Origin: Candidatus Microthrix parvicella Bio17-1
GTDB lineage: Bacteria > Actinomycetota > Acidimicrobiia > Acidimicrobiales > Microtrichaceae
DNA: 64,000 nucleotides
Direction: 5' to 3'
Assembly: GCF_000299415.1 (NCBI RefSeq)
Contig: NZ_AMPG01000001.1
Coordinates: forward strand, 1,612,001 to 1,676,000
Position numbers and translations under genes: made by a program. Below are positions 1-7,188 of this stretch, piece by piece; positions within the stretch are counted from its first letter, which is position 1; the number at the start of each line of letters is the position of its first letter. Under the pieces are notes generated by a model. It did no database searches and was not told where the DNA came from. It was given only the letters and a program-made list of their open reading frames with translations.

Positions 1-127
1 GAATCGGACACTCCGCTAATGCTCTGGCCATGGAAGAACCACCCAAAACTCCGAGGGAATAGAGTTCAGCGGCGCAATCCAGTACATGGTGAAATAGGCT
101 ACATCCCAGTCGCCCCATGGGTTGTAG

Positions 128-217
128 TGGCGGAGAGTAAGGGATTCGAACCCTTGGAATGCTTGCGCATTCAACGGTTTTCGAGACCGTCCCATTCGTC
201 CGCTCTGGCAACTCTCC
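128..217 (-). tRNA. tRNA-Ser(CGA)
   Basis: Class II tRNA read on the minus strand. The acceptor stem GGAGAGT/ACTCTCC, a long variable arm, the T-loop TTCGAATC and the anticodon loop CTCGAAA (anticodon CGA) are all visible. The 3' CCA is encoded (tgg at 128-130 on the plus strand). It decodes UCG. Confidence 0.95.
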
Positions 218-318
218 GTCCGTGATGTTAGTCGGGCGTCTCGTCCCGTTCACACTGGGAATCGCAGCACGGCCGAAGCACCCCGGAAACCGAGTGTTCA
301 GCGGCACCAGCACACGCG

Positions 319-366
319 CCTCGGCCAGGCCCGATGCGGAGGGGTTCGCATCCGGCCTGGCCGAGG
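319..366 (-). terminator. Long perfect hairpin downstream of the secreted-protein gene
   Basis: A 13-bp perfect stem (319-331 with 354-366) is extended by an inner GATGCG/CGCATC stem, leaving a small loop. It lies 37 bp past the stop of the minus-strand gene at 403-1086 and before tRNA-Ser. No clear U-run follows on either strand. Termination is therefore likely but not certain, and it could act in both directions. Confidence 0.5.
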
Positions 367-402
367 TCACTGTTGCTGCTGGTGGTATGGAGGTTCAGCC
401 CA

Positions 403-1086
403 TCAGCCGACGATGGCGCCAAGTCCCTGTGTGGTTGGTGCATCGGCAGTGGTGCTTGCCAACGAGTCGTCACTCTTGGCCGGAGCGTCAGCGGGGGCCT
501 CATCGCCCTTGGCTGGTGCCTCACCATCGGCCGGCGGCGCACCGTCCTTGTCGCATCCGCCGGGCCCACCATGGCCTTCGGGCCGCCCGGCGGTGTTCAC
601 CCGCTCGGTGATGCGCTCGGTGACGTTGGCCAAACGCTTGTCGGCCTGCGCCTGGGTGAGGTCTCCGGCTGTGACCTGCTCGGCAATATGGGTCTTCGCA
701 TCGGTGACCATGGCGTCAATCACGGTCTTCGCCTCCACGTCGTGTGCCTTGGCGACATCGGCCAGCGAGGTGTCCTGGTTCAGTTCGGACTTGAGGTCGT
801 CCACCGACATGCCGACCGCCTTGGCGGCGGCCTCCAAACCGGGCCCGCCCCTGCCGTCCTTGGGCGGGCGATCCGCCTGATCGCCCACCTTGTTCGAGGC
901 GGTGCCTGCGTCGGCTTGTGTGGGTTGGGTCTGTTCGGTCTTGGCCGTGGTTGAGGTGTTGTCCTGGGCGGAGGCCGGGCCTGCAAGGGCCAGCCCGGTG
1001 ACGCCGAGGCCACCGGCGAGCAGCGCTGCGGCCGCCCACTTCTTGAAGCCCGATGGGGCGGTGTGGTTGGGGGATGCCGTTCTCAT
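403..1086 (-). CDS. Secreted alanine-rich helical protein
   Basis: The product is 227 aa, starting at the ATG at 1086 with AGAGAGG upstream; the longer frame has no support. Residues 1-40 form a Sec signal peptide (basic N-terminus, hydrophobic core, cleavage near GPASA-QD). The mature part has a low-complexity Thr/Gln/Ala segment. A helical unit follows, with GMSVDDLKSEL, SLADVAK and LTQAQADKRLANVTERITERVN, a pattern common in actinobacterial secreted proteins of unknown function. The tail is Pro/Ala/Asp-rich and presumably disordered. No catalytic motif is visible. Export is well supported; function is unknown. Confidence 0.75.
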   Translation of the reverse strand: MRTASPNHTAPSGFKKWAAAALLAGGLGVTGLALAGPASAQDNTSTTAKTEQTQPTQADAGTASNKVGDQADRPPKDGRGGPGLEAAAKAVGMSVDDLKSELNQDTSLADVAKAHDVEAKTVIDAMVTDAKTHIAEQVTAGDLTQAQADKRLANVTERITERVNTAGRPEGHGGPGGCDKDGAPPADGEAPAKGDEAPADAPAKSDDSLASTTADAPTTQGLGAIVG

Positions 1087-1242
1087 GATGTCGTGCCTCT
1101 CTCTGGTGCCCCGAACTCTTCGGGGCATGCACAACCATGAGCAGTCAAGGTTGGAGCCACGTGAGAAACCGACGGTTCTCATCGAACTCCAAGGTTGACC
1201 GCGCCTCAGGCTCGGCGATCAGCAGGATGCAGCGCGGCGGCC

Positions 1243-1740
1243 TCAGGCCCGGCGGTCCCCAAAGAATGCTCGAAGCAACTCGGCCGACTCCAGGGCTCCT
1301 GGCCCGGATACGACATCAAACTCGTAGCCCAGGCGGGGATCTGAGCCAACGTGGTAGCTGGAGCCGAGAGCCCCACCGGCAGGGTCGGGGGCCGCAAACA
1401 CCACCGACCCCACCCGGGCGGCCAGCGCCGCGCCGGCACACATGGGGCAGGGTTCGAGCGTGACCACCAGCGTGGCGTCGCTGAGGCGCCAACCGTCGCG
1501 GGTGGCAGCCGCATCCCGAAGGGCCAACACCTCGGCGTGCGCGGTCGGATCGCCGGTGAGCTCTCGCTCGTTGTGGCGGGCGGCAACGATCCGTCCGTCG
1601 ATCACCACCACCGCACCCACCGGCACGTCACCGTGTTCCAGCGCCGAATGGGCCTCACTCAGCGCCGCCACCATCCACGCACCGATGGTGCCCGGTGCCG
1701 GATGGTCGGGCGATGGCCGACCGAACTCTGCTGCGTTCAC
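1243..1740 (-). CDS. tadA: tRNA-specific adenosine deaminase TadA
   Basis: Zinc-dependent cytidine/deoxycytidylate-deaminase-fold enzyme that converts A34 to inosine in tRNA-Arg(ACG). The signature HAEVLAL (zinc His and catalytic Glu) and PCPMCAGA (two zinc Cys) are both present, with PVGAVVV in the N-terminal strand. The GTG at 1740 (165 aa) is preferred because family members have a helix ahead of the AWMVAALSEAH segment; the ATG at 1674 would cut into that helix. Length is normal for TadA. It is a single gene without obvious operon partners. Confidence 0.88.
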   Translation of the reverse strand: MNAAEFGRPSPDHPAPGTIGAWMVAALSEAHSALEHGDVPVGAVVVIDGRIVAARHNERELTGDPTAHAEVLALRDAAATRDGWRLSDATLVVTLEPCPMCAGAALAARVGSVVFAAPDPAGGALGSSYHVGSDPRLGYEFDVVSGPGALESAELLRAFFGDRRA

Positions 1741-2115
1741 ATCCGCCAGCCTACGGCCGGCCGTAGCATTTGCCCGGAAGCCCACCGCTGTGGACGAACT
1801 GTGCGGAACGCGGTGGAGAACCAGGCATTCGCGGGGGACAACCAGGAATCTTTGGGGACATCTTGGGGATTGCGAACTGAGCGGTTGACGTACGTTCTTG
1901 AAGGGCGCACAGTGTTCCTTCCACACGGAACGTCGGCGCTCCAAACGGACAACACCAGCAGCGCCTCGGCGCCGAGGTGGATCTGGAGGCTTCGGCCCAC
2001 CAGGACCGGATGGACCCGCTGACGAGTCTGTGCGGACACCGGACTATCGCCACCGCCCCGACCTTCGGATCGGAGCGGGCGGCCTTGAAGCTCTCACGGG
2101 CGGACGGGCCACATA

Positions 2116-2147
2116 GGGGGAGCAAAGCCGAAAGGCCGCAAACCTCC
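2116..2147. ncRNA. Possible structured RNA with paired GCAAA internal loops
   Basis: On the plus strand a GGGGG/CCTCC outer stem and a GCC-GAAA-GGC inner stem-loop flank two facing internal-loop strands, AGCAAA and CGCAAA. The arrangement (GCAAA-CC-GAAA-GG-CGCAAA) recalls the P1b/P2 region of class I cyclic-di-GMP riboswitches. The second helix with the tetraloop receptor is not evident, and no plus-strand gene follows. It is a structural candidate only. Confidence 0.25.
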
Positions 2148-2154
2148 GAAAAGG

Positions 2155-2192
2155 GCATCGCCCGCCGCACCTCAGGGATGCGACGGGCGATG
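2155..2192. terminator. Hairpin, likely bidirectional terminator
   Basis: CATCGCCCG (2155-2163) pairs with CGGGCGATG (2184-2192), extended by CGCA/TGCG inside. On the minus strand the stem is followed by CCCTTTT, a weak U-tract. This is consistent with termination of transcription coming from ric. Confidence 0.5.
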
Positions 2193-2257
2193 AATCGAAA
2201 CGATTGAATGTCAGGCTATGCCCGGCAAAGAGTCGTTTGGTGGATGCCGGTGTTTGA

Positions 2258-2294
2258 GGGCCCCGGGCGCGATCTTCTGATCGGCCCGGGGCCC
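2258..2294 (-). terminator. GC-rich hairpin downstream of ric
   Basis: GGGCCCCGGGC (2258-2268) pairs with GCCCGGGGCCC (2284-2294), with GATC/GATC inside. It sits about 35 bp past the ric stop codon. No U-run follows, so its action as an intrinsic terminator is inferred from position and stability. Confidence 0.5.
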
Positions 2295-2328
2295 CCAGCC
2301 GTTTTCGGCGCCGGTCCGGCCGGCCGGG

Positions 2329-3039
2329 CTACAACCCGGGAACCGCCTCGAACAGCACGTTGTTTTCCTTGTGAACGTGGAGGTGGGTGTCGTTCTCCAT
2401 TGCCTCCAGCCGTTGGTACAGGCTGGTGTAACTGGCGCATGCGTCGGCCGGCAGTTCGAAATTGGACGAGCGTTGACGAATACGGGCAAGCAGGTCGCCT
2501 GCATGATCGTGTTCGGTCCGCATGGCGGCGATCGGGCCCGACTCCAGGTCGGCGGCGGACGCAGGACCCGTGCCGTCAACCAATTGACCGATCATGGGGA
2601 ACAGCGCTCGTTCCTCACGAGCCATGTGAGGTTCGAGCTCTGCCCGAAACTCGGCCACCAGGGCGCCCACCTCGATGAGCTCGGGGTGTCGCTGTCCATG
2701 AACCGACGCAACGGTGGCTGCCAGCGCCTCGAGTGCCGGCAACTCATCCCACAGGTAGGTGTGATGGGTCTCCAGGATGTGAGCGATCAGTTCGACCGGC
2801 TCGAGGTCGGCCCACTCAACGTCGGAAGCGACGTCCAGGTCGGCGACCGCAGCCCGCACCTCGTCGGGGTCGACCCCGGCCTCCAGGCATGCCACGGTGA
2901 GACGGGTTTGCCCGCCGCAGCAGTAGTCCAGCCCAAAACGCTCCAGCACTCTGGCCGCCGCCGGGTTGGCGGTGACGAGAGCGCCCAGAGGCGGGTCGGT
3001 GGGCAGTTCTTCCTGGGTGGCGGTGGCGGTACTGGACAT
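2329..3039 (-). CDS. ric: Iron-sulfur cluster repair di-iron protein (Ric/ScdA/YtfE family)
   Basis: Repairs Fe-S clusters damaged by nitric oxide or oxidants. The N-terminal ScdA_N domain (about residues 15-75) has the diagnostic CCGGQ motif in LDYCCGGQ. The hemerythrin-like domain that follows carries the spaced ligands HILETHHTYL, HMAREERALFP, MRTEHDHAG and HLHVHKENNVLFE. The 236-aa length is normal. The ATG at 3039 has GAGGAG 7 nt upstream; a GTG 15 nt earlier lies on top of that RBS and is rejected. It neighbours a YwiC-like gene, a SufR-like regulator and two truncated haemoglobins, all consistent with nitrosative-stress defence. Confidence 0.93.
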   Translation of the reverse strand: MSSTATATQEELPTDPPLGALVTANPAAARVLERFGLDYCCGGQTRLTVACLEAGVDPDEVRAAVADLDVASDVEWADLEPVELIAHILETHHTYLWDELPALEALAATVASVHGQRHPELIEVGALVAEFRAELEPHMAREERALFPMIGQLVDGTGPASAADLESGPIAAMRTEHDHAGDLLARIRQRSSNFELPADACASYTSLYQRLEAMENDTHLHVHKENNVLFEAVPGL

Positions 3040-3090
3040 GGGATCGCTCCTCACTTGGGGTTTGCTTGCTTCGCAGGCGGACGGATCGCG

Positions 3091-3963
3091 TCAGCCAAGT
3101 AACACTCCGAGCGCGGTGGCCAACACGACCGACACGCCCATGATGGTCTGGCGGATACCCAGCACGACGGCCCGGTCCGTGGGCACCCATGCGATGAGCG
3201 CACGTTGCAGGGCAATGGCGGCGCACACGGCCACGGCCCCCACGATCACCAGCGGTTCGGCCACAGCAGCGACGACCACTACGACCACCGCAACGACGTC
3301 ACCGATCAACGGGAGCGCCGGGTGGGCCGGTCGACCGTGCAGCTTCATGACCTGATCGCGGATGGTGGGGATTGCGGCGATCGCCCGGGCGGCGAGGATG
3401 GCCCACAACCCCAATGCGACCGAGGTGCTGCGGCCGCCGGCCAGGACCATCATCGAGGTCATGCCGGCGATGCCAACCGCACCGGCCAACTCGGGCACCA
3501 GGCGGCGGCTTCGAGAGCGGATGTCGTAGGAGAGTTCGACGGCCATCAAAGGTGCGATGCCCAGGATGGGCCACCAGAAACCGGGCGTCGCGGTGGCGAA
3601 TGCCACGGCCAACAAGGCCACCAGCGCCACGATCTCGACAGCCGCCACCTTGCGCGCCAGGCGGGTACGGTCGAGCGTTCTGCCACGACGGGCGTCGACG
3701 GCAGCCAGTTTCAGCGGGGTACGGGCCAGAAACGCCAGCACCGTCGCCAGGCCGAGGCACAACGCAGCGACGCTGTGCGCCACCAGCAGGCCAAGCAGTA
3801 CCGGCTCGAGGGTGAGCCCCCAACCGCCGTGTTCGCTGGGCAGGGCCACCGAGCGAAGCGGCGATCGGGCTTTGGTAGGACGACGAGTGGGTTTGGACGG
3901 CGCCGCGGCGCCGTCCAAACCCGATCCGCTCTCCCGAACGTCAACCGAAACGGTGTCGGCCAT
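3091..3963 (-). CDS. YwiC-like integral membrane protein
   Basis: 290-aa polytopic membrane protein with about nine to ten hydrophobic helices. The signature LPSEHGGWGLTLEPVLLGLL at residues 42-61, followed by ARTPLKLA, is diagnostic of the YwiC-like family (PF14256). B. subtilis ywiC lies in the fnr-nar anaerobic nitrate region, so a link to nitrogen oxides is plausible, but no activity is known. The start codon overlaps the stop of the upstream 44-aa membrane peptide (TGATG), so the two are translationally coupled. Confidence 0.85.
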   Translation of the reverse strand: MADTVSVDVRESGSGLDGAAAPSKPTRRPTKARSPLRSVALPSEHGGWGLTLEPVLLGLLVAHSVAALCLGLATVLAFLARTPLKLAAVDARRGRTLDRTRLARKVAAVEIVALVALLAVAFATATPGFWWPILGIAPLMAVELSYDIRSRSRRLVPELAGAVGIAGMTSMMVLAGGRSTSVALGLWAILAARAIAAIPTIRDQVMKLHGRPAHPALPLIGDVVAVVVVVVAAVAEPLVIVGAVAVCAAIALQRALIAWVPTDRAVVLGIRQTIMGVSVVLATALGVLLG

Positions 3964-4097
3964 CAGTACACGCTCAGCACGGCCAGCACGATGATCAGCA
4001 GGGTGACCCCGCCGACCACGAGCAGGGACGCTCCCATCGGATGGGACGGACGATCGGCATCGGGCCGAGGTTGTCCGGGCTTCGAGGGGTTCACCAT
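3963..4097 (-). CDS. Small single-span membrane protein coupled to YwiC-like gene
   Basis: 44 aa: a polar, Pro-rich N-terminus (about 25 residues) followed by one transmembrane helix rich in Leu/Val/Ile. The ATG at 4097 lies 6 nt after a good -10 box, so the message would be leaderless; the longer upstream frame is not needed. The stop overlaps the YwiC-like start. No family recognised. The coupled position suggests an accessory subunit, which is inference. Confidence 0.6.
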   Translation of the reverse strand: MVNPSKPGQPRPDADRPSHPMGASLLVVGGVTLLIIVLAVLSVY

Positions 4098-4103
4098 ATC
4101 TCT

Positions 4104-4131
4104 AGTGTACCCCAGAATTATTCCCTGTCGA
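4104..4131 (-). promoter_or_regulatory. Predicted vegetative promoter giving a leaderless mRNA
   Basis: Minus-strand TCGACA (4131-4126), a 16-nt spacer and TACACT (4109-4104), then six bases and the ATG at 4097. The expected start point falls at or next to the ATG. The region is AT-richer than its surroundings and lies between the membrane genes and the divergent SufR-like regulator, which could therefore control it. Confidence 0.5.
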
Positions 4132-4236
4132 GTCGCTGTGAGGTACTTCCATTTTCTCCAGCAGTCGCTAGAGTGAATCCCAGCCGCGTGCGACGACAGC
4201 TGCTCGTCGTTCGCCTGATCGGACTCTCTCAACCTC

Positions 4237-4890
4237 ATGCCCCACCTTCAAATCCAGGCGAGAGCGCTTGGCGATCCCACCCGGCACCGGATCTTTCGCG
4301 CCATCGCATCTGCCGACGGCCCCTGTGACGTCGCCTCACTGACCGAGCAGTTCGGCCTGAATCACAACGCCATTCGTCAGCACTTGGCCAAGCTGGTTTC
4401 CGCGGACCTGGTGCAGGAGTCGGTCGCGGCACCCAGCGGGCGAGGACGTCCCCGCCTGCAATACCTGGTGGCACCCGCCGCCGAAAGCCGGTGGGGTGTC
4501 ACGGGCCCCTACGAACGCCTGTCCATGTGGCTGGCCGAGGCGCTGGCCACCAACGAAACACCGGTGGAACTGGGCCGACGAGTCGGGCGTGAGGAGTACC
4601 GGCCGGCCGGCGGCTCGGCCGGACCCATTGAAGACCTGGCGGCCCAAATGTCGCACCAGGGTTTCGACCCGACGGTGACCGGCTCTGGCGATGTGGTGGA
4701 AATCGTTTTGGGAGAGTGCCCGTTTGCATCGGCCGTGTTGGTTTCACCCGACACGGTGTGCGGCGTTCACCTGGGTCTGGCCGAGGGCGCCGCCGAGGCC
4801 ATCGGCGGCATCGAGGTGGAGTCATTGTCGCCCCGCGACCCGCGCACCGCCCACTGCGTGCTGCGTTGCCGCGTCACCTCGACCGATTAG
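4237..4890 (+). CDS. SufR-like winged-helix regulator with conserved cysteines
   Basis: 217 aa. An ArsR-type winged-helix domain occupies about residues 1-85 (ALGDPTRHRIFRAI, then NHNAIRQHLAKL recognition helix and GRGRPRLQYLV wing). The C-terminal domain carries Cys in ECPFASAV, VCGVHLG and HCVLRC, the arrangement used by SufR-type regulators to hold an Fe-S cluster. It is divergently transcribed from the YwiC-like pair and adjacent to ric, so it probably senses NO or Fe-S status and controls this neighbourhood. The fold is clear; cofactor and targets are inferred. Confidence 0.75.
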   Translation: MPHLQIQARALGDPTRHRIFRAIASADGPCDVASLTEQFGLNHNAIRQHLAKLVSADLVQESVAAPSGRGRPRLQYLVAPAAESRWGVTGPYERLSMWLAEALATNETPVELGRRVGREEYRPAGGSAGPIEDLAAQMSHQGFDPTVTGSGDVVEIVLGECPFASAVLVSPDTVCGVHLGLAEGAAEAIGGIEVESLSPRDPRTAHCVLRCRVTSTD

Positions 4891-4923
4891 CCAAACCACC
4901 ACCCCGACGATGCGGTGCCCGCA

Positions 4924-5394
4924 CTACGGGTTTGGGGAGTCGCCCGGTTCGGGCGGCGTCCATTCGTAGCCAAATATGTGCTTGGCCATGCCGGCCATCA
5001 GCGAGGCCGCGTGGGTCTTGGCATGATCGGAGGTGGGGCCCGCACCCTGGCGGTCGACCGCGGCGATCCACATGCTGTACCACCGGTCACAGTGCTCGGG
5101 TCGCACGGCGTCAAGCGAGTGCAGGTGCCGGTGCACTGCGGTGACCTGACCCACGTACTCCTTGGTACCAAAGAGGATGCGACACCAGTAATCGATCAAC
5201 CGCGGGATGTGGCTTGCCCAGTCCACTTCGGCCACCTCGTCAAAGACCGGCTCCAGCAGTTCGTCGAAGACGATCTCGCGATAAAAGTCGACGACCAGGT
5301 CGTGCACGTTGGCGCGAGTGGTGAGATCTTCCAGCGGGGGGGCCGACCCGGTGCCGGGAGCCCTCGTGGTGGAGGTCGCCTGCGCCGGGGTCAT
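4924..5394 (-). CDS. Truncated haemoglobin, group III (downstream copy)
   Basis: 156 aa. The globin core spans about residues 25-145: VVDFYREIVFDELLEPVF (Tyr at B10), WASHIPRLIDYWCRILFG, VHRHLHSLD (proximal His region) and CDRWYSMW (Trp at G8). This is the pattern of group III (trHbP) truncated haemoglobins such as Campylobacter Ctb. The N-terminal 20 residues are Thr/Ala/Pro-rich. It is translationally coupled to the upstream trHb gene by a 4-nt overlap. Its neighbours suggest NO or peroxynitrite chemistry. Confidence 0.85.
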   Translation of the reverse strand: MTPAQATSTTRAPGTGSAPPLEDLTTRANVHDLVVDFYREIVFDELLEPVFDEVAEVDWASHIPRLIDYWCRILFGTKEYVGQVTAVHRHLHSLDAVRPEHCDRWYSMWIAAVDRQGAGPTSDHAKTHAASLMAGMAKHIFGYEWTPPEPGDSPNP

Positions 5395-5882
5395 CGGTTT
5401 GTTCCAGCGCTTGAGGACGGGCCGATGGTGGCGGCCACCGGCTCGGAGGCCGCCGTTGACGGCTCGATGCCGGAGGTGTCCACGGGAGCGCCCAGCAATT
5501 GGTTGCTGTGCACGCGCGCCACGTTGTATGCCAACGCCAGCGCCCGATCACGGCCGGGACCCTGCCACCCACCCTCGATGGTCTCGGTGAACAGCTCGAG
5601 CCAGCGCTGAAAATGCTCAGGGGTGAACGGCACCTGAGCATGCACCAGCGCATGGGAACGAAAAGGGTTGCCCTGATAGCCGGGCATGCCCAGCAACGCA
5701 CGGCACCAGAACGCTGCCAGCTTGGGCAGGTGCTCGGCCCAGTCAACCTGGGCCACGTCGTTGAACATGGGACCCAACAGGTCGTCCTGGGCCACGTCCT
5801 GATAGAAGCGACGCACCATTTCGGCGATCTCCTCAGGGGAATCCAGGTCGCGTTCTCTATCGAGTTGTGTTGCGCTGCTCAT
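5391..5882 (-). CDS. Truncated haemoglobin, group III (upstream copy)
   Basis: 163 aa from the ATG at 5882. The core has MVRRFYQDVAQDDLLGPMF (Tyr B10), WAEHLPKLAAFWCRALLG, SHALVHAQVPF (proximal His region) and HFQRWLELF (Trp G8), so it is group III. About 30 extra Ser/Ala/Thr residues follow the globin fold. It differs clearly from the downstream copy, so the pair is either an old duplication or specialised partners. It lies after a strong terminator serving tRNA-Ser(GCT), so it needs its own promoter. Confidence 0.85.
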   Translation of the reverse strand: MSSATQLDRERDLDSPEEIAEMVRRFYQDVAQDDLLGPMFNDVAQVDWAEHLPKLAAFWCRALLGMPGYQGNPFRSHALVHAQVPFTPEHFQRWLELFTETIEGGWQGPGRDRALALAYNVARVHSNQLLGAPVDTSGIEPSTAASEPVAATIGPSSSAGTNR

Positions 5883-5958
5883 GGGAGCCGAGTTTATCCA
5901 GCCAACACTGGAAATAACCACCCCTCTTCCCTGGCAGGTCGCCCGGCACCAAAACGAG

Positions 5959-5992
5959 GCGAGCCCCCAAGCCGTATGGCTTAGGGGCTCGC
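5959..5992 (-). terminator. Intrinsic terminator after tRNA-Ser(GCT)
   Basis: GCGAGCCCC/GGGGCTCGC with an inner AAGCC/GGCTT stem and a 4-nt loop. On the minus strand it is followed by CTCGTTTT. It lies 27 bp past the tRNA 3' end. Confidence 0.8.
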
Positions 5993-6018
5993 TGTGGCGT
6001 CTTCTCGACACCTTCGAG

Positions 6019-6107
6019 CGGAGAGGGTGGGATTTGAACCCACGGAAGGGTTGCCCCTTCACCTCCTTAGCAGGGAGGCCCGATCGACCGGACTCTGGCA
6101 CCTCTCC
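6019..6107 (-). tRNA. tRNA-Ser(GCT)
   Basis: Class II tRNA on the minus strand: acceptor GGAGAGG/CCTCTCC, long variable arm, T-loop TTCAAAT and anticodon loop CTGCTAA (anticodon GCT). The CCA end is not encoded. It decodes AGC/AGU and is followed by a strong intrinsic terminator. Confidence 0.95.
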
Positions 6108-6184
6108 AAGTGCCGTCCATCGTAGTAGAGCCGGCCGCTCGGACGCAGCCCGGTTGCCCACTGAGCCAGCATCGAGGGCGGCGG

Positions 6185-6394
6185 TCACTCCACAGCGCCC
6201 TCGCCCTTCACGTTGGCGCCCGTCTCCATCATGTCCTTCTCGTGCTCTCGCACCGAGTCGGTCAGTGCGCCACTTTGGGCATCGGCCGTCTGTTCCTCAT
6301 CGGGCGTTGCCACACGATCGGCGTGGGCGGTGGTGTGGGCCGCCTCCGCATCCACGTCCTTGATGGCGTCCGACACTTCACCGTGCTCGCTCAT
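6185..6394 (-). CDS. Small acidic hydrophilic protein under a SigF-type promoter
   Basis: 69 aa, rich in Glu, Asp, Ala, Thr and His, with no hydrophobic segment and no recognised domain. The ATG at 6394 is preceded by a strong AGGAGG. A consensus SigF-type promoter (6436-6461) lies upstream with a leader of about 35-40 nt. Composition resembles small stress-induced hydrophilic proteins. A general-stress role is inferred only from the promoter and position next to the sigF operon. Confidence 0.7.
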   Translation of the reverse strand: MSEHGEVSDAIKDVDAEAAHTTAHADRVATPDEEQTADAQSGALTDSVREHEKDMMETGANVKGEGAVE

Positions 6395-6435
6395 GGGTGA
6401 CCCTCCTGGTTTGGGTTGGTTTGGTACCCGGGTGG

Positions 6436-6461
6436 ATACCCGGACGGTCCCAACTCAAACC
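6436..6461 (-). promoter_or_regulatory. SigF/SigB-type promoter
   Basis: Minus strand GGTTT (6461-6457), 15-nt spacer, GGGTAT (6441-6436). This matches the actinobacterial SigF consensus (GGTTT-N15-17-GGGTAT) exactly. It drives the 69-aa gene at 6185-6394. Confidence 0.7.
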
Positions 6462-6473
6462 CGAACCTCGGGT

Positions 6474-7184
6474 TCACGCAGCCAATTCGGCCCAGACCAC
6501 CTTCGATGCATCCCAGGCGGTCACGCCCCACCAGTGGGAAATCTCGGACACGATGTGCAGCCCGCGACCGGTGATGCGAGCGTCCGCCAGCGGGATCGGC
6601 TCGGGATAGGTGGGTGCGGTGTCCACCACCGACAGCAAGACCGTGTTACGCACCCGGGCCACCTCCACCTCGATGGGGTCGTCCAGTTGGGCGGCGAGGC
6701 GCGACGTCAGTGCATTGGTGGTCAGCTCGGAGGCGACCAATTGCGCGTCCATGACCAGCTCATCGAGGCCCCAGTCGACCAGGCACTCAACCACCCATCT
6801 GCGAACCTCGGCCGGGGTGCCCCCGTCTTCCAGTCGGAGCGACTGAAAGCCGTCGGCCCATGCGCCCGGGTCGATGTTGGGGCCGGGGACCGTCCGTGAG
6901 AGCCAGCCTCGAAACTGGTCACCACTGAGCAGCGACTCGTCACTGTCATCCACGTACGCGCCTGCGATCAGAGACCCGGGCGCAGCCTGACGAACGCTGG
7001 TCATGATGCGATGCAGCGGCCAGTCGCTCTCGGGGTTGATCACCAGGGTTCCGTCGGGAAGTTGGTGTTCGCTCAACAGGCCGTCGTTGAACGCCTCCAC
7101 CAAGGTGCAGGCCCAGTCGTAGGACTCACACAACCGCTCGAACACGTCGCTGAACGAGGACGGAGAACAAATCAGCAGGTTCAT
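6474..7184 (-). CDS. Pseudo-receiver plus RsbW-like ATP-binding protein
   Basis: 236 aa. Residues 1-115 look like a degenerate response-regulator receiver (alternating strands and helices, YVDDSDESLLSG near the end) without a convincing phospho-acceptor Asp. Residues 125-236 are a HATPase_c anti-sigma kinase domain with an N-box ELTTNAL and G-box TGRGLHIV. The gene starts 4 nt after sigF, so it belongs to that operon. A second switch kinase acting on SigF, or on the RsbV-like protein, is plausible. Confidence 0.7.
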   Translation of the reverse strand: MNLLICSPSSFSDVFERLCESYDWACTLVEAFNDGLLSEHQLPDGTLVINPESDWPLHRIMTSVRQAAPGSLIAGAYVDDSDESLLSGDQFRGWLSRTVPGPNIDPGAWADGFQSLRLEDGGTPAEVRRWVVECLVDWGLDELVMDAQLVASELTTNALTSRLAAQLDDPIEVEVARVRNTVLLSVVDTAPTYPEPIPLADARITGRGLHIVSEISHWWGVTAWDASKVVWAELAA

Positions 7185-7188
7185 CTTG

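Larger units (their letters stand above)
1741..2328. other. Gene-free region with three RNA-type hairpins
   Basis: No convincing coding sequence in either strand: the open frames here are short, have no RBS and resemble no family known to me. The left half (1741-2110) shows nothing recognisable. The right half holds a symmetric internal-loop hairpin at 2116-2147 and two strong stems at 2155-2192 and 2258-2294, described separately. Confidence 0.6.
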
